This document shows, one piece after another, positions 36,729-46,135 of a stretch of 64,000 nt of DNA. The stretch is from Bifidobacterium callitrichidarum (GTDB lineage: Bacteria > Actinomycetota > Actinomycetes > Actinomycetales > Bifidobacteriaceae). Where the stretch lies: contig NZ_QFFM01000017.1 in NCBI RefSeq assembly GCF_003129905.1, positions 1-64,000 on the forward strand, written 5' to 3'. Under the pieces are notes generated by a model, which saw nothing but the letters and a program-made list of their open reading frames with translations, did not search any database and was not told the DNA's origin. Numbering within the stretch: position 1 is the stretch's first letter; each line of letters begins with the position of its first letter. Made by a program: the position numbers and the translations under genes.

Positions 36729-36766
36729 AATGAGGGTTGGAACCCAAACGGATTCCAACCCTCATT
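36729..36766 (-). terminator. Terminator-like hairpin after rplQ
   Basis: AATGAGGGTTGGAA (36729-36742) and TTCCAACCCTCATT (36753-36766) form a perfect 14-bp stem with a 10-nt loop. It is 33 bp beyond the rplQ stop in the minus direction and probably ends the alpha operon. There is no long T-run after it. Confidence 0.75.
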
Positions 36767-36798
36767 CAGCTTCAACAGCTAGATGCTGTGCTTCAAGC

Positions 36799-37290
36799 TC
36801 ACTCGGCGTTCTCGGCGGGAGCCTCAGCAGCAGCGGTCTCCTCGGCCGGAGCCTCGGTGGCCTCAGCAACCGGAGCCTCGTCGGCAACCTTGGTGGCAGC
36901 CTCGGCGTCCTTCACCACGGCCTTCTTGGCAACCGGCTCGGTGACGAGCTCGATGATGGCGGCCGGAGCGGCATCGCCGACGCGCGGGGCGATCTTGACG
37001 ATGCGGGTGTAGCCACCCTCACGCTGCTCCATCTGCTCGGCAATCTGGGTGAACAGGACGTGCACCACAGACTTGTTGCGGATGACGCGCATCACGCGAC
37101 GGCGGGAGTGCAGATCACCGCGCTTGGCGAAGGTGATCAGGCGCTCGGCCAGCGGACGGAGGCGCTTGGCCTTCGGCAGCGTGGTGGTGATGCGGCCGTT
37201 CTGGAACAGGCTGGTCGCCATGTTTGCCAGCATGAGGCGCTCGTGTGCGGGGCTGGAAGCCAGACGCGGGCCCTTCTTAGGTGTAGGCAT
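36799..37290 (-). CDS. rplQ: 50S ribosomal protein L17
   Basis: A 163-residue protein. Residues 1-117 are the L17 core: [40 protein letters not shown] and [17 protein letters not shown]. The remaining 45 residues are an Ala/Glu-rich acidic tail, typical of actinobacterial L17. It is the last gene of the alpha operon, after rpoA, with a hairpin in the spacer between them. Confidence 0.96.
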   Translation of the reverse strand: MPTPKKGPRLASSPAHERLMLANMATSLFQNGRITTTLPKAKRLRPLAERLITFAKRGDLHSRRRVMRVIRNKSVVHVLFTQIAEQMEQREGGYTRIVKIAPRVGDAAPAAIIELVTEPVAKKAVVKDAEAATKVADEAPVAEATEAPAEETAAAEAPAENAE

Positions 37291-37307
37291 GGGATTAACT
37301 CCTTATT

Positions 37308-37366
37308 GTCCGTGAGTCCCGGGCAGGTGGGCATATGCCCGAACATCCGCTCGGGGACTCACCGGA
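37308..37366 (-). promoter_or_regulatory. Hairpin in the rpoA-rplQ spacer
   Basis: GTCCGTGAGTCCC (37308-37320) pairs with GGGACTCACCGGAC (37353-37366) with one bulged base. The loop itself contains the small palindrome GGGCATATGCCC. It lies between rpoA and rplQ on the minus strand. It may be an attenuator, a processing site or a protein-binding site that adjusts L17 relative to RNA polymerase alpha. Confidence 0.6.
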
Positions 37367-37389
37367 CGTGTTTTAGTGAAAGGGGCAGA

Positions 37390-38385
37390 TCACTCGTCTT
37401 CCGGCGAGAAGAAGGTGCCACCTTCGAGATTGTTGGTGTCGAAGGCCATCGGCGAGGACTTGAGACTCAGACCCAGGGTCTGCAGCTTCTCCTTGACCTC
37501 ATCGATCGACTTCATACCGAAATTGCGGATGTCGAGCAGGTCCTGCTCGGTGTGGGAGACGAGCTCGCCGATCGTGTGGATGCCCTCACGCTTGAGGCAG
37601 TTGTAGGAACGCTGCGTCAGGTTGAGGTCCTCAATCGGAACCGCCATCTCGGGGTTGGTCTCCTCGGCCACCGGGGCCGGACCGACCTCGACGCCCTCGG
37701 CCTGGGTGTTGAGCTCACGGCACAGGCCGAACAGCTCCACCAGGGTCGAACCGGCGGAAGCCACCGCATCGCGCGGGGAAATGGCGGGCTTGGTCTCCAC
37801 GTCCAGAATGAGCTTGTCGAAGTCCGTGCGCTGTTCCACACGGGTGGCCTCGACCTTATAGCTCACCTTGAGCACCGGGGAGTAGATGGAATCGACCGGA
37901 ATGCGGCCAATCTCACCGTTATCCTGCTTGTTCATCTGGGCAGGCACATAACCGCGGCCGCGCTCGACGGTGAACTCGATCTCGAGTTCACCATCCTCGG
38001 CCAGGGTCGCAATGTGATGCTCAGGATTGGCGATGGTGACGCCGGCCGGCGGGGTGATGTCCCCGGCGGTAGCCTCGCCCTTGCCGCTCTTGCGCAGGTA
38101 CATGACCACAGGCTCGTCATATTCGCTGGTGAGCACGATGCCCTTGGTGTTCAGCAGGATCTCGGTGACATCCTCCTGGACGCCCGGCAGAGTGGTGAAC
38201 TCGTGCAGGGCACCGGAGATGCGCACGGAGGTCACGGCAGCACCCGGGATGGAACTCAGCAGCGTGCGACGCAGCGAGTTGCCGAGCGTATAGCCGAAGC
38301 CAGGCTCAAGCGGCTCGATGGTGAAGCGGGAGCGCTGCGGATTCAGAGATTCCTCGGTCAGAGTCGGACGCTGTGCAATAAGCAC
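37390..38385 (-). CDS. rpoA: DNA-directed RNA polymerase subunit alpha
   Basis: A 331-residue protein. The N-terminal domain has [39 protein letters not shown] and [16 protein letters not shown]. The C-terminal domain has [20 protein letters not shown] and [20 protein letters not shown], the helices that bind UP-element DNA and activators. The GTG start at 38385 has AAAGGA about 9 nt upstream; the frame is open a little further but without homology. Confidence 0.97.
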   Translation of the reverse strand: MLIAQRPTLTEESLNPQRSRFTIEPLEPGFGYTLGNSLRRTLLSSIPGAAVTSVRISGALHEFTTLPGVQEDVTEILLNTKGIVLTSEYDEPVVMYLRKSGKGEATAGDITPPAGVTIANPEHHIATLAEDGELEIEFTVERGRGYVPAQMNKQDNGEIGRIPVDSIYSPVLKVSYKVEATRVEQRTDFDKLILDVETKPAISPRDAVASAGSTLVELFGLCRELNTQAEGVEVGPAPVAEETNPEMAVPIEDLNLTQRSYNCLKREGIHTIGELVSHTEQDLLDIRNFGMKSIDEVKEKLQTLGLSLKSSPMAFDTNNLEGGTFFSPEDE

Positions 38386-38463
38386 TGTGGTTATCCTTTC
38401 AGCTTGACTCGGTGGTGCACTCACCGGTTAAGCGGTTTTGGATGGATTGGTATTGCTGAGTGC

Positions 38464-38865
38464 TCAGACGCGACGACGCTTCGGAGGACGAACGCCGTTG
38501 TGGGCTTGCGGGGTGACGTCGGTGATGGAACCAACCTCGAGGCCCGCGGACTGCAGGGAGCGGATGGCGGTCTCACGACCGGAACCCGGGCCCTTGACGA
38601 ACACGTCGACCTTCTTGACACCGTGCTCCATGGCCTTGCGGGCGGCGGACTCGGCAGCCATACCAGCAGCGTACGGCGTGGACTTACGGGAGCCCTTGAA
38701 ACCGACATCGCCACCAGAGGCCCAGGACACCACAGCGCCGGACGGATCGGTGATCGAAATGATCGTGTTGTTGAAAGTGGACTTGATGTGAGCCTGACCC
38801 ACCGGGATCGACTTACGGTCGCGGCGACGGGCGGGCTTACGAGCGGCTTGCTTAGGAGCTGCCAT
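38464..38865 (-). CDS. rpsK: 30S ribosomal protein S11
   Basis: A 133-residue protein with the S11 core: [60 protein letters not shown] and [18 protein letters not shown] at the C-terminus. It is part of the small-subunit platform and lies in the alpha operon between rpsM and rpoA. Confidence 0.97.
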   Translation of the reverse strand: MAAPKQAARKPARRRDRKSIPVGQAHIKSTFNNTIISITDPSGAVVSWASGGDVGFKGSRKSTPYAAGMAAESAARKAMEHGVKKVDVFVKGPGSGRETAIRSLQSAGLEVGSITDVTPQAHNGVRPPKRRRV

Positions 38866-38904
38866 TGACCCTCGTTTCCTAGTAACGAACTTTATTGTTG
38901 GTGC

Positions 38905-38938
38905 CCGGGCGATGGGATGGGGTCATCCCGTGGCCCGG
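38905..38938 (-). promoter_or_regulatory. Hairpin in the rpsM-rpsK spacer
   Basis: CCGGGC (38905-38910) pairs with GCCCGG (38933-38938), and inside it GGGATG pairs with CATCCC across a small internal loop, giving about 12 paired bases around a short loop. It lies in the 86-bp spacer between rpsM and rpsK in the alpha operon and could be a translational control or processing site. Confidence 0.55.
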
Positions 38939-38951
38939 ATCATGCCACCGA

Positions 38952-39329
38952 TTACTTGGTGGCCTTCTTCTTTCCGGCGACCGTGCGCTTCGGGCCCTTG
39001 CGGGTGCGGGCGTTGGTCTTGGTGCGCTGACCACGCACGGGAAGTCCCTTACGGTGACGCTGGCCTTGGTAGCAGTTGATCTGAATCTTGCGACGAATGT
39101 CCGCATCGATTTCACGACGCAGGTCACCCTCGATCTTGTAGTTGGCCTCGAGGTAGTCACGCAGCGTAATCAGCTGCTCGTCGGTGAGATCCTTGACGCG
39201 GATGTCCGGGTTGATACCGGTCGCGGCAAGCGTTTCCTTGGCACGAGTACGACCCACACCGAAAATGTAGGTGAGGGCGATCTCGATGCGCTTCTCATTG
39301 GGGATGTCGACTCCGGCAAGACGTGCCAT
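38952..39329 (-). CDS. rpsM: 30S ribosomal protein S13
   Basis: A 125-residue protein: [40 protein letters not shown], then [20 protein letters not shown] and a Lys-rich end. The start at 39329 is at the homology start. S13 bridges the small-subunit head to the large subunit. It is the first protein after rpmJ in the alpha operon. Confidence 0.97.
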   Translation of the reverse strand: MARLAGVDIPNEKRIEIALTYIFGVGRTRAKETLAATGINPDIRVKDLTDEQLITLRDYLEANYKIEGDLRREIDADIRRKIQINCYQGQRHRKGLPVRGQRTKTNARTRKGPKRTVAGKKKATK

Positions 39330-39476
39330 TGCGATTCCTTCTTGTTGCCGTAGGTCTTGCACCCACTCGCCCGGTTTCCCGGCACGGGCCTACGTACCCG
39401 TGGTTCAGTGTCGTTCCCTGACGGGAAGCACTGTGAGGGAGTGCCTGTTTACTTAATGCCGCTGGAGAATCTGCTC

Positions 39477-39590
39477 TCAGCCCTGACGCTGCTTGTGGCG
39501 GGGGTTGGTGCAGATCACCATGACGCGGCCGTGACGACGGATCACGCGGCAGTTTTCGCAGATCCTCTTCACGCTAGGGCTGACCTTCAT
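39477..39590 (-). CDS. rpmJ: 50S ribosomal protein L36
   Basis: A 37-residue protein read directly from the sequence: [20 protein letters not shown], then [17 protein letters not shown]. It has the zinc-binding C-x2-C and C-x4-H spacing of the Zn-type L36. It lies between infA and rpsM, its normal place. The gene is short but the match is complete. Confidence 0.96.
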   Translation of the reverse strand: MKVSPSVKRICENCRVIRRHGRVMVICTNPRHKQRQG

Positions 39591-39612
39591 GGTTATCCTT
39601 TTCTGTGTACCT

Positions 39613-39831
39613 TTACTTATAACGGTACGTAATACGTCCGCGGTTCAGGTCGTAGGGGCTCATCTCGAGCACGACACGATCCTGCGGAAGGATGCGAATG
39701 TAGTTCTTACGCATCTTGCCGGAGATCGTGGCGAGCACGATGTGCTTGTTTTCGAGCTCTACGCGAAACATCGCGTTCGGCAGTGCTTCCACTACCTGAC
39801 CTTCGACTTCAATCACACCGTCTTTTGCCAT
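39613..39831 (-). CDS. infA: Translation initiation factor IF-1
   Basis: A 72-residue S1-like beta-barrel: [40 protein letters not shown] and [22 protein letters not shown]-1 blocks the A site during initiation. It starts the alpha operon, followed by rpmJ. GAGG lies just before the ATG. Confidence 0.98.
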   Translation of the reverse strand: MAKDGVIEVEGQVVEALPNAMFRVELENKHIVLATISGKMRKNYIRILPQDRVVLEMSPYDLNRGRITYRYK

Positions 39832-40018
39832 GCGCCTCAGTGTCCTATCCTTGGATGATTACTATGACGTGTACGAAGACACACCAACCTATAACTATAT
39901 ACGCAGATGCCCCTTTGTGACACTCGGCGTGTCGCAAAGGGGCATCAGTTGGAAAATATGCTATTCGGCTAAGCCGTTCGGTCGATCAGCCAGCCGATCG
40001 GCACCTGATAATCGGTAA
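39832..40018. other. infA leader and adk 3' region
   Basis: Between adk (stop 40019) and infA (start 39831), both on the minus strand, lies a large hairpin (39906-39946). Just downstream of it are -10-like boxes (TATAGT about 39892-39897, minus strand), so a separate infA promoter is likely here. A good -35 box was not found. Confidence 0.45.
39906..39946 (-). terminator. Strong hairpin between adk and infA
   Basis: GATGCCCCTTTGTGACAC (39906-39923) and GTGTCGCAAAGGGGCATC (39929-39946) form an 18-bp stem with one G-U pair and a 5-nt loop. It probably terminates the spc/adk transcript before the separate start of the infA-rplQ operon, although the T-run is missing. Confidence 0.75.
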
Positions 40019-40579
40019 TCAGCCGAGGGCGGCGATGATCGTCTTGCTGATCTCATCGATCTCGCCGACGCCGTTGACGGCGACCAGCAGGCCACGGGAC
40101 TTGTAGGTGTCCAGCAGCGGGGCGGTTTCCTTCTCGTAGGTCTCCAGGCGCTTGGCGATGGCCTCCGGCGTGTCGTCGGCGCGGCCCTGCTCGGCGGCGC
40201 GCTTCTTCATACGCTCCAGCAGCACGTCGCGGCCGGCTTCGAGGGCCACCACATGGTCAAGCTTGGTGTCCAGCTCGGCGAGCATCTCGTCGAGGGCCTC
40301 GACCTGGGAGGCGTTGCGCGGGTAACCGTCGAGGATCCAGCCGTTGGCGCAGTCCTCCTTGGCCAGACGGTCCTTGACGATCTTGTTGGTCAGGGAGTCC
40401 GGGACCAGCTCGCCCTTGTCCGTGTAGCTCATGGCTTCAAGACCCAGCTCGGTCTTGTTCTTGATGTTGTAGCGGAAGATGTCGCCGGTGGAGATGGTCG
40501 GGATGCCGTAGTGCTCGGCGAGCAGCGCGGCCTGGGTGCCCTTGCCCACGCCCTGGGGGCCCATGATCAGCAGACGCAT
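40019..40579 (-). CDS. adk: Adenylate kinase
   Basis: A 186-residue protein. It has MRLLIMGPQGVGKGTQAALL with the P-loop, ISTGDIFRYNI, GWILDGYPRNASQVEALDEM and a short lid without the long zinc insertion (short-type Adk). It converts ATP and AMP to two ADP. AAGGAG lies 8 nt before the ATG at 40579. It follows secY as in many genomes, but a palindromic repeat lies between them here. Confidence 0.96.
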   Translation of the reverse strand: MRLLIMGPQGVGKGTQAALLAEHYGIPTISTGDIFRYNIKNKTELGLEAMSYTDKGELVPDSLTNKIVKDRLAKEDCANGWILDGYPRNASQVEALDEMLAELDTKLDHVVALEAGRDVLLERMKKRAAEQGRADDTPEAIAKRLETYEKETAPLLDTYKSRGLLVAVNGVGEIDEISKTIIAALG

Positions 40580-40621
40580 GTTGTACTCCTTAACGGTTTT
40601 GTTTGTGAGGGGTTGTGTGTT

Positions 40622-40728
40622 CTCCCCTGAGTCTCTTACGTGACAGCTCCCCCTCAACGAGGGAGACTATTTACGCATTGGCTCCCCTTTCTGAGGGGAG
40701 CTATCAGCAAAGCTGACTGAGGGGAGCC
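40622..40728. repeat. Dispersed palindromic repeat (site C)
   Basis: A 107-bp copy of the same family: CTCCCCTGAGTC, then GTGACAGCTCCCCCT, and on the other side GGCTCCCCTTTCTGAGGGGAG followed by GCTGACTGAGGGGAGCC. Two units face each other around an AT-rich centre. It is inserted between secY and adk, inside the normally compact spc operon, so it may uncouple adk from secY or stabilise the upstream mRNA. Confidence 0.85.
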
Positions 40729-40814
40729 GAATCGTGCGTGCCTTCCATGCGGGAAGGCCACAGTGATACGCAGATGCGGTACCGGCCGGATGACCGATAC
40801 CGCATCGGAAAGGT

Positions 40815-42152
40815 TTACTTGCCTTCCTTGTGGTCCACGTTCTCGAGCAGGAAGCCGGTGTACTGGAACTGCTCGGTCTGGGCCTTGGCCTGGCGCAGGG
40901 TGTCGAGGCCCACGCCGGCGATGATCAGGATGGTGGTGCCACCGAACGGCAGCTTGGCGTTGAGGCCGAGGGCCATGATGAGCACGGTCGGGATCAGGGC
41001 CACGAACAGCAGGTAGACCGCACCGACGGTGTTGAGTCGGTTCATGACGTAGGTCAGGTAGCGGGAGGTGGCGCTGCCGGCGCGGATGCCGGGGATGAAG
41101 CCGCCGTACTGCTTCATGTTGTCCGCCGTCTCGTCCGGGTTGAACGTGATCGAGGTGTAGAAGAAGCAGAAGAACACGATCATCAGCGCGTAGAGCGCGA
41201 TGTACCACACGGAGGTGGTGTTCGCCAGGTTGGAGTTGATCCACTTGACCCAGGACTGGTCGGACTTGCCGAACTGGGCGATCAGGGTCGGGATGGCGAG
41301 GATCGAGGAGGCGAAAATCGGCGGAATCACGCCGGACATGTTGATCTTGAGCGGCAGGTAGGTGGAGGAACCGCCGTACATCTTGCGGCCGATCATGCGG
41401 CGGGTGTACTGCACCGGCACGCGGCGCTGGCACAGCTCGACGAAGTCGACGAAGATGAGGATGACCACGAGCACGGAGACGACGATGCCGAACTTGGCCC
41501 AGTCGCCATCGGTGCCGTTGGTGCCCCAACCGATCTCCCACAGCTGCGGCAGGAAGCCGGAGCAGATGGACATGAAGATCAGGATGGACATGCCCTGGCC
41601 GATGCCCTTGTCGGTGATGAGCTCGGCCATCCACATGATCAGGCCGGTGCCGCCGGTCATGATGAGGACCATGACCACGAGGTTCCACACGGAGCCGTCC
41701 GGGATGACCTGGTCGCACTGGTAGTTGAACAGGGCGCCAGAGCGGGCGGTGACGAGGATGGTGGTGGACTGGAGCACGGCCAGGCCGATGGTCAGGTAAC
41801 GGGTGTACTGGGTGAGCTTGGCCTCGCCGGACTGGCCTTCCTTGTGCAGGGCCTCGAAGCGAGGGATGACCACGCGCAGCAGCTGTACCACGATGGAGGC
41901 GGTGATGTACGGCATGACGCCCAGCGCGAAGATGGACAGCTGGAGCATGGCGCCACCGGAGAAGAGGTTCACCAGTCCGATGAAGTTCTCGGACGCGGTC
42001 TGCATCTTGCCCATGCAATCCTGGACGACCGAGTACTTGACGCCCGGGGTCGGGATGAACGAGCCGATACGGTAGACGATGATGATGAACAGGACGAAGA
42101 GAATCTTCTTCCTCAGCTCTTTGGTCTTCAGGGCCTGGATTAGTGTCCTCAC
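40815..42152 (-). CDS. secY: Protein translocase subunit SecY
   Basis: A 445-residue protein with ten membrane helices. The N-terminus is RTLIQALKTKELRKKILFVL, and IGSFIPTPGV and GGAMLQLSIFALGVMPYITA follow; IGRKMYGGSSTYLPLKINMS and GVIPPIFASSILAIP are the middle SecY signatures. It is the core channel of the Sec translocon. The GTG at 42152 has GGGAGGA about 9 nt upstream. It lies 426 bp downstream of rplO, an unusually long gap inside the spc cluster. Confidence 0.97.
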   Translation of the reverse strand: MRTLIQALKTKELRKKILFVLFIIIVYRIGSFIPTPGVKYSVVQDCMGKMQTASENFIGLVNLFSGGAMLQLSIFALGVMPYITASIVVQLLRVVIPRFEALHKEGQSGEAKLTQYTRYLTIGLAVLQSTTILVTARSGALFNYQCDQVIPDGSVWNLVVMVLIMTGGTGLIMWMAELITDKGIGQGMSILIFMSICSGFLPQLWEIGWGTNGTDGDWAKFGIVVSVLVVILIFVDFVELCQRRVPVQYTRRMIGRKMYGGSSTYLPLKINMSGVIPPIFASSILAIPTLIAQFGKSDQSWVKWINSNLANTTSVWYIALYALMIVFFCFFYTSITFNPDETADNMKQYGGFIPGIRAGSATSRYLTYVMNRLNTVGAVYLLFVALIPTVLIMALGLNAKLPFGGTTILIIAGVGLDTLRQAKAQTEQFQYTGFLLENVDHKEGK

Positions 42153-42275
42153 CTGGGTTTCCTCCCTATGACGCCCCCTCGGGCGTGCGAAATTACACAA
42201 ACTATCAAACGAGCATAGTCTAACGGGCCTACTTAGGCCACCAGATGTCTCGTGGATGTTTGCTGGATGGTATCT

Positions 42276-42440
42276 GTCATGCTGAACGAGGTGAGGCATC
42301 TGCGAGTGTGCAGGGTGCCGTTCGGGTCGAAAACAACGGTGTTCTCAATACGTGATGGGAATGTCTTCGACGCTGGATGCAGAGGATGATACGGAACACA
42401 CACGGACGGGTCGCCGGTGCTCCACTGCGCTCAGAATGAC
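42276..42440. repeat. 165-bp element with degenerate terminal inverted repeats
   Basis: The left end GTCATGCTGAACGAGGTGAG and the inverted right end GTCATTCTGAGCGCAGTGGA match at most positions (about 18 of 25 when extended), and the inside has no open frame of note. The end sequence GTCATTCTGAGCG resembles palindromic repeat ends seen in many bacterial genomes. It lies in the long rplO-secY spacer, which may explain why that spacer is 426 bp. No target duplication was clearly seen. Confidence 0.5.
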
Positions 42441-42512
42441 CGTACGAACGGGAATCGGACGTACGAATCGAAGCCGCGGCTATTATGGTCGGCCAAATCG
42501 GCTTCTTATGCG

Positions 42513-42552
42513 TAGTGGCCCCCGTCCACCGATTGGCGGGCGGGGGCCACTA
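42513..42552 (-). terminator. Hairpin after rplO
   Basis: TAGTGGCCCCCG (42513-42524) and CGGGGGCCACTA (42541-42552) form a perfect 12-bp GC-rich stem 27 bp past the rplO stop. It may end or attenuate the spc transcript so that secY needs its own promoter in the upstream part of the spacer. There is no T-run. Confidence 0.7.
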
Positions 42553-42578
42553 TCAGGCTATTGTGCCCCTAAGGACGC

Positions 42579-43031
42579 TCAGTCCTCGGAGACGGAGCCG
42601 CCAGCGGCTTCGATCTTGGCCTTGGCGGAAGCCGAAGCCTTCACGCCCTTGAGCGTGAACGCAACGGTGGTCTCGCCTTCGCCCAGGACCTTCACCGGGG
42701 CGTTGTTGCGCACAACACCCTTGGCGACCAGGTCGGCCGCGGTGATCTCGCCGCCCTGAGGGAAGACCTCAGCGAGCTTGGCGATGTTGACCACCTGGAA
42801 TTCGACCTTGAACGGGTTCTTGAAGCCACGCAGCTTCGGCAGGCGCATGTACAGCGGCAGCTGGCCACCTTCGAAGCCCGGACGAACGTGGTAACGCTTC
42901 GTCTGGCCCTTGGCGCCACGGCCGGCGGTCTTGCCCTTGGAGCCTTCACCGCGGCCAACGCGAATGCGATCGCGGTTGGCGCCCGGGGCGGGCTTCAGGT
43001 CATGCATCTGCAGGATCTCGTTATCTGCCAT
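42579..43031 (-). CDS. rplO: 50S ribosomal protein L15
   Basis: A 150-residue protein: HDLKPAPGANRDRIRVGRGE, GSKGKTAGRGAKGQTKRYHV and FEGGQLPLYMRLPKLRGFKN are typical L15. It follows rpmD by two bases. L15 is an early assembly protein of the large subunit. A terminator-like hairpin follows. Confidence 0.97.
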   Translation of the reverse strand: MADNEILQMHDLKPAPGANRDRIRVGRGEGSKGKTAGRGAKGQTKRYHVRPGFEGGQLPLYMRLPKLRGFKNPFKVEFQVVNIAKLAEVFPQGGEITAADLVAKGVVRNNAPVKVLGEGETTVAFTLKGVKASASAKAKIEAAGGSVSED

Positions 43032-43033
43032 AA

Positions 43034-43219
43034 TCAGTCAACCTCCTCGACGGTGACCAGGTGACGCACGGCGTTCACCAGACCACGGTTGGCCGGGGTG
43101 TCCGGACGGACGACGGTCTTGCCGATCTTGTTCAGGCCGAGGGTCTTGACGGTGGCGCGCTGAGCCGGGGTACGGTTCACGATGCCGTGGTGCAGGGTAA
43201 TCTTCAGGTTCTTAGCCAT
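43034..43219 (-). CDS. rpmD: 50S ribosomal protein L30
   Basis: A 61-residue protein: [20 protein letters not shown], then [20 protein letters not shown] and [18 protein letters not shown]. The start at 43219 has GGTGAG about 9 nt upstream, overlapping the stop of rpsE. It lies between rpsE and rplO, its normal place. Confidence 0.97.
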   Translation of the reverse strand: MAKNLKITLHHGIVNRTPAQRATVKTLGLNKIGKTVVRPDTPANRGLVNAVRHLVTVEEVD

Positions 43220-43224
43220 GGGAA

Positions 43225-43956
43225 TCACTCACCATCCTTCTCGTCAGCAGCGGCCTTGGCGGCAGCCTCTTCACGAGCCTTGCGGGCCTCGGCGATGCCT
43301 TCGGCGCGAGCACGCAGCAGAGCGTCGGGAGCGACCTCGTTGAGGGACAGGCCACGACGAGCGGCGATCTCCTCCGGCTCCTCAAGCTGCTTGAGGGCGT
43401 CGACGGTAGCGCGCACCACGTTGACGGCGGTGGCGGAGCCCATCGACTTGGACAGGACGTCGGTGATGCCCGCGCACTCCATGACGGCGCGCACGGAACC
43501 GCCGGCGATTACACCGGTACCGGGAGCGGCCGGACGCAGCAGGACGGTGCCGGCGGCGTCGTGACCCTGAACCGGGTGGGTGATGGTGCCCTTGACGCGC
43601 GGCACAGTGAACATGTGCTTCTTGGCGTCAAGCTGGCCCTTGGCGATGGCGGCCGGGACCTCACGGGACTTGCCGTAGCCGACACCCACGGTGCCGTTGC
43701 CGTCGCCGACCACAACCAGGGCGGCGAAGCTGAAGGTACGGCCACCCTTGTGGGTCTTGGACACGCGGTTGATGGTCACCACGCGATCGAGCAGCTCGTC
43801 GCCGTGGTTCTCCTCACGACGGTTGCGACGCTCGCCGCGACGGCCTTCGCCGCGCTGGCCACGACGACCCTTGCGGTCCTCGTTGTTGGATTCGGTCGCC
43901 ACAGTGTTCTGAGTCTCTTCAGCCACTTGGGTTTCCTTCGTTTCGTTGTCGCTCAC
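43225..43956 (-). CDS. rpsE: 30S ribosomal protein S5
   Basis: A 243-residue protein. The core starts after a 50-residue, Arg/Glu-rich disordered N-terminal extension: [54 protein letters not shown] and [20 protein letters not shown]. Both ends are longer than in E. coli S5 (167 residues), as is common in actinobacteria. It overlaps rplR by 4 bp. Confidence 0.97.
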   Translation of the reverse strand: MSDNETKETQVAEETQNTVATESNNEDRKGRRGQRGEGRRGERRNRREENHGDELLDRVVTINRVSKTHKGGRTFSFAALVVVGDGNGTVGVGYGKSREVPAAIAKGQLDAKKHMFTVPRVKGTITHPVQGHDAAGTVLLRPAAPGTGVIAGGSVRAVMECAGITDVLSKSMGSATAVNVVRATVDALKQLEEPEEIAARRGLSLNEVAPDALLRARAEGIAEARKAREEAAAKAAADEKDGE

Positions 43957-44324
43957 AGTGCAAGACCTCCCTCGCGGGCGCCTTCAGCAACGGCTGCGAC
44001 GCGACCGGTGTACTTGTTGCCACCGCGGTCGAAGACGACCTCGGTGATGCCGGCGGCCTTGGCCTTCTCGGCGATCAGCTCGCCGACCTTCTTGGCGGCC
44101 TCGACCTTGGTGCCCTCAAAGCCGGCGAAGTCGGCCTGCAGGGTGGAGGCGGACACGAGGGTCATGCCCTTGGTGTCGTCGACCACCTGGGCAACCATGT
44201 GGCGGTTGGAGCGGGTGACCACCAGGCGCGGACGCTCGGGGGTACCGGAGATACGCTTGCGGATACGTGCGTGACGGCGCTTGAGGGCGACCTTCTTGCC
44301 TTTTCCGAGAATCTTGACGCTCAT
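43953..44324 (-). CDS. rplR: 50S ribosomal protein L18
   Basis: A 123-residue protein starting [20 protein letters not shown], with [40 protein letters not shown] and [20 protein letters not shown]. It binds 5S rRNA. The frame is open further upstream but runs into rplF; the start at 44324 is one base after the rplF stop. Confidence 0.97.
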   Translation of the reverse strand: MSVKILGKGKKVALKRRHARIRKRISGTPERPRLVVTRSNRHMVAQVVDDTKGMTLVSASTLQADFAGFEGTKVEAAKKVGELIAEKAKAAGITEVVFDRGGNKYTGRVAAVAEGAREGGLAL

Positions 44325-44325
44325 A

Positions 44326-44865
44326 TCACTTACCAGCCTTTCCAGCCTTGCGCAGGATGTGCTCGTCAGCGTACTTGATGCCCTTGCCCTTGTAGGGTTC
44401 CGGAGCACGCAGCTTGCGGATGTTGGCGGCGACCTGACCCACGGTCTGCTTGTCGATGCCCTTGACGATCACGGTGTTCGGGTTCGGAACCTCGAAGGTG
44501 ATGCCGGCAGGCGGGTTGACAGTGATGGTGTGGGAGTAGCCGAGGAAGAACTCGATGCCCTGGCCCTTGGCGACGGCACGGTAACCGGTGCCGACGATCT
44601 GCAGGGTCTTGGAGTAGCCATCGTGCACGCCCTTGACCATACCGGCCATGATGGAGCGGGCCAGACCGTGCTTGGCACGGGTCGGACGCAGGTCGTCAGC
44701 CGGGGTAACGATGATCTCGTTGCCCTCGACGGCGGCAGTGATGCCTTCCGGCAGGGTGTAGGAGTCAGAGCCCTTGGCGCCCTTGGCGGAGAAGGACTGA
44801 CCGTCAATCGTGACTTCCACGCCAGCAGGGATGGCGATGGGGAGCTTACCAATATGCGATGCCAT
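44326..44865 (-). CDS. rplF: 50S ribosomal protein L6
   Basis: A 179-residue protein: [55 protein letters not shown] and [20 protein letters not shown] are L6 signatures. It lies near the factor-binding site of the large subunit. It follows rpsH by 17 bp. Confidence 0.97.
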   Translation of the reverse strand: MASHIGKLPIAIPAGVEVTIDGQSFSAKGAKGSDSYTLPEGITAAVEGNEIIVTPADDLRPTRAKHGLARSIMAGMVKGVHDGYSKTLQIVGTGYRAVAKGQGIEFFLGYSHTITVNPPAGITFEVPNPNTVIVKGIDKQTVGQVAANIRKLRAPEPYKGKGIKYADEHILRKAGKAGK

Positions 44866-44882
44866 GTTTCAGCTCTCCTTTC

Positions 44883-45281
44883 TCACCACACGAAGGCGAC
44901 AATCTCGCCGCCAATGCCTCGGTCGAGGCATTCCTTCTGAGTCAGCAGTCCCGAGGAGGTCGAGATGATGGCGATACCCAGGCCACCGAGCGGCATCGGC
45001 AGGGAGTCGGACTTGGCGTAGCGACGCAGGCCCGGCTTGGAGATGCGCTTGATGCCCTGAATGGAACGCTCACCGTTCGGACCGTACTTGAGGGTGACCT
45101 CAAGAGTCTGGCCGACCTTGGCTTCCTTGGCGGTGAAGTCCTTGATGTAGCCTTCACGCTTCAGGATCTCGGCGATGTTCGCCTTGAACTTGGAGTACGG
45201 CATATCCACGGTTTCGTGCTTAGCCGCGCTCGCGTTACGCAGACGAGTCAGCATGTCTGCGATCGGATCTGTCATTGTCAT
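44883..45281 (-). CDS. rpsH: 30S ribosomal protein S8
   Basis: A 132-residue protein: [52 protein letters not shown] and [20 protein letters not shown]. The start ATG 45281 is followed two codons later by another ATG; either is possible. In other bacteria S8 represses the spc operon by binding its mRNA. Confidence 0.97.
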   Translation of the reverse strand: MTMTDPIADMLTRLRNASAAKHETVDMPYSKFKANIAEILKREGYIKDFTAKEAKVGQTLEVTLKYGPNGERSIQGIKRISKPGLRRYAKSDSLPMPLGGLGIAIISTSSGLLTQKECLDRGIGGEIVAFVW

Positions 45282-45308
45282 TTGGGCTTGTTGCCCTTTC
45301 TCGCTATG

Positions 45309-45358
45309 GTTTCCGCCGCCCTCACGCTTCACTTGAGGAAGCGATCGGGCCGCGGACC
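45309..45358 (-). promoter_or_regulatory. Hairpin in the rpsN-rpsH spacer
   Basis: CGCTTC (45325-45330) and GAAGCG (45338-45343) form the top of a stem; GCCC/GGGC and outer pairs extend it with small internal loops. It is in the 91-bp spacer between rpsN and rpsH, close upstream of the rpsH ribosome-binding site on the minus strand, so an S8- or S14-level translational control is conceivable. Confidence 0.45.
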
Positions 45359-45372
45359 TTCAGCGTCGATGT

Positions 45373-45558
45373 TTACCAACTGGACTTCGTAACGCCGGGC
45401 AGCTCGCCGCGGTGAGCCTTCTCACGAAGGCAGATGCGGCACAGGCCGAACTTGCGGTAGACGGAGTGGGGACGACCACAAACCTGGCAGCGCGTGTAGG
45501 CGCGAACCTTGAACTTCGGCTTGCCGGCCGCCTTGTTCTTCAGAGCGGTTTTTGCCAT
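45373..45558 (-). CDS. rpsZ: 30S ribosomal protein S14, zinc-binding type
   Basis: A 61-residue protein: [40 protein letters not shown] and [20 protein letters not shown]. The C-x2-C-x12-C-x2-C pattern marks the zinc form of S14 (often named RpsN type Z). It lies one base after rplE. Confidence 0.96.
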   Translation of the reverse strand: MAKTALKNKAAGKPKFKVRAYTRCQVCGRPHSVYRKFGLCRICLREKAHRGELPGVTKSSW

Positions 45559-45559
45559 A

Positions 45560-46135
45560 TCAGTTCTCCTTGAAGGGGAAGCCGAGGTGCTTGAGCAGCG
45601 CGTAAGCTTCCTTGTCGTCCTTGGTGGAGGTCACCACAGTGATGTCCATACCGCGCACGTGATCGATTGAATCGGGATCGATCTCGTGGAACATGGACTG
45701 CTCGGTGAGACCAAAGTTGTAGTTGCCCTGGCCATCGAACTGGTGGCCGTTGATACCGCGGAAGTCGCGGATGCGGGGCAGCGCCAGGGTCAGCAGACGA
45801 TCCAGGAACTCCCACATGCGGTCGCCACGCAGGGTGACGTACGCACCGATGGCCTGGCCCTCACGCAGGTGGAACTGAGCGACGGACTTCTTGGCCTTGG
45901 TGATCTTCGGCTTCTGACCGGTGATCACGGTGAGGTCCTTGACGGCGCCTTCGATGAGCTTGGAGTCGCGAGCGGCGGCACCGACACCCATGGAGACGAC
46001 GACCTTCTGCACACGAGCGACCTGCATCGGGTTGGAGTACTTGAACTCCTTCTCCAGCTCAGGGATGATCTGCTCGTTGTACTTGACCTTCAAGCGCGGG
46101 GTGGCCGGCGCTTCGACGACGGTAGTATCGGTCAT
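45560..46135 (-). CDS. rplE: 50S ribosomal protein L5
   Basis: A 191-residue protein: [60 protein letters not shown] and [17 protein letters not shown] core ending with [20 protein letters not shown]. It binds 5S rRNA. Its ATG overlaps the rplX stop by 4 bp. Confidence 0.97.
   Translation of the reverse strand: MTDTTVVEAPATPRLKVKYNEQIIPELEKEFKYSNPMQVARVQKVVVSMGVGAAARDSKLIEGAVKDLTVITGQKPKITKAKKSVAQFHLREGQAIGAYVTLRGDRMWEFLDRLLTLALPRIRDFRGINGHQFDGQGNYNFGLTEQSMFHEIDPDSIDHVRGMDITVVTSTKDDKEAYALLKHLGFPFKEN

Noticed and set aside
40830..42143. Plus-strand open frame opposite secY
   Set aside because: Composition (Glu/Asp/His/Gly/Val repeats) is that of an antisense shadow; SecY is complete on the minus strand.
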